Source of the DNA: Acidobacteriota bacterium
GTDB taxonomy: Bacteria > Acidobacteriota > Thermoanaerobaculia > Multivoradales > Multivoraceae
Length of the DNA: 64,000 nt
Assembly (NCBI GenBank): GCA_026707325.1
Contig: JAPOXA010000075.1
Coordinates: 62,001 to 126,000, forward strand
Direction: 5' to 3'
Shown: positions 63,072 through 64,000 of the stretch, piece after piece
Numbering within the stretch: the stretch's first letter is position 1
Layout: the number at the start of each line of letters is the position of its first letter
The notes under the pieces: generated by a model
What the model was told of the DNA's origin: nothing
Databases searched by the model: none
Seen by the model: the letters and a program-made list of their open reading frames with translations, nothing else
Position numbers and translations under genes: made by a program

Positions 63072-64000
63072 TCATGGCTCGCCGCGCACCGCGTGCAGCA
63101 GCTTTCCGGTCCTGAGTAGCAACGTGTCGCCGGCGGGGGCGACGCCGGTGACGTACTCGTCGACCTCGACACGGCTGCGGGCCAGCACCTCGCCGCCTTG
63201 GGCACCGGCGCTCAGGACGTCGGTCGCGCCCTTCTCGCCGAAGAAGAAGACCCGTTCGCCGGCTGCGATGGGAGTCACCCAGGCCGGTTGCGAGAGCCTG
63301 CGCTGCCAGTGCGACTTCCCGGTCGTCGGATCGATGCACTGGGCGACGCCGGCGGCATTGGCCCAGTAAACGCAGTCACCGGCCAGCACGGGGGAGGCGA
63401 AGTGAGCGGTCGATTCCGAGCGCCACACGATGTCGTCTTCGCCGAGTTCTCCTCGGGCGCCGCGCCGGACGGCGAAGTTGGCGGGCCGCTCCGAACCGGA
63501 GACGATGACGAGGTCCTCCGTGATCAGAGGCGACTGGGTGGTGTTCGACTTGACGTTGGGAATCCACCACAGCCGTTCTCCGGTCCTGGCGTCATAGCCC
63601 TCGACCGAGCCGTTCGAACTGACGACGATCTCGCGTCCATCGGGCGACAGGGTCGGCGTGGTCCAGGAAACGCCCGGCTCGCGATCGGCCTTCCAGCGCT
63701 CTTCGCCGGTGACGCGGTCGACGGCGAGCAGGTAGGAGTAGGTCTTGCGGGCGAGCAGGACGACGGCATGATCGCCGGCGAGGAGCACGGAGCCGCCAAC
63801 GCCGTGGTTGCCGGCAAAGCTCCCGTGATCGGCGGAGAGGTTCCGGTGCCAGAGGCGGTTGCCGTCGTGATCCGTGGCGAACAGGTCGCCGGTGCCGAAC
63901 AAGAGGGTGATCCTCTCCGCGTCGATGGCAGGGGTGGGAGCGGCGCGGGCCGTGTACTGGTTGAACGGCAGGCGCTCCGAGGCCGGCCAGCTTCGGCGCC
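63072..64000 (-). CDS. PQQ-like beta-propeller protein, 5' end beyond window
   Basis: Propeller blades (GEERWKADREPGVSW, GKSHWQRRLSQPAW); reading frame continues past the ORF-track start (TTG in place of ATG) to window edge. Confidence 0.85.
   Translation of the reverse strand, partial: RRSWPASERLPFNQYTARAAPTPAIDAERITLLFGTGDLFATDHDGNRLWHRNLSADHGSFAGNHGVGGSVLLAGDHAVVLLARKTYSYLLAVDRVTGEERWKADREPGVSWTTPTLSPDGREIVVSSNGSVEGYDARTGERLWWIPNVKSNTTQSPLITEDLVIVSGSERPANFAVRRGARGELGEDDIVWRSESTAHFASPVLAGDCVYWANAAGVAQCIDPTTGKSHWQRRLSQPAWVTPIAAGERVFFFGEKGATDVLSAGAQGGEVLARSRVEVDEYVTGVAPAGDTLLLRTGKLLHAVRGEP

Overview
GC-rich bacterial chromosomal window. VWFA-related Acidobacteria-type domains, GWxTD, DUF1592/DUF1552, TonB-dependent receptors and LpxD suggest a Gram-negative, Acidobacteriota-like host (inference). 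Metabolic content: a ribose-type ABC transporter, AroE, a 1553-aa fused acyl-CoA carboxylase, ABC exporters, two TonB receptors (one frameshifted), a BCCT transporter, a complete LysW-dependent set lysW-X-Y-Z-J-K, VWFA proteins, a DUF1592/DUF1552 pair, DegT aminotransferase, ribokinase, PQQ-like propellers, Tag, carboxyltransferase, LpxD and GloB. Accessory content lies at ~52.9-59.3 kb: a HigBA-like toxin-antitoxin pair, a single-polypeptide nuclease-helicase-methyltransferase of Type ISP R-M architecture, and a Fic/HTH protein. The strongest finding is an uninterrupted (CT)27 dinucleotide tract inside the Type ISP-like gene, at the methyltransferase/C-terminal (TRD) junction. It predicts phase-variable ON/OFF switching of restriction and modification together. 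Secondary findings are a candidate attenuator leader upstream of lysW, paired stem-loops between lysY and lysZ, an AccA-AccD-AccC-AccB ordered single-chain carboxylase, a decayed NCS2 permease, and palindromic operators at the TA and Fic promoters. All calls come from reading translated motifs and sequence by eye; no database search was run.
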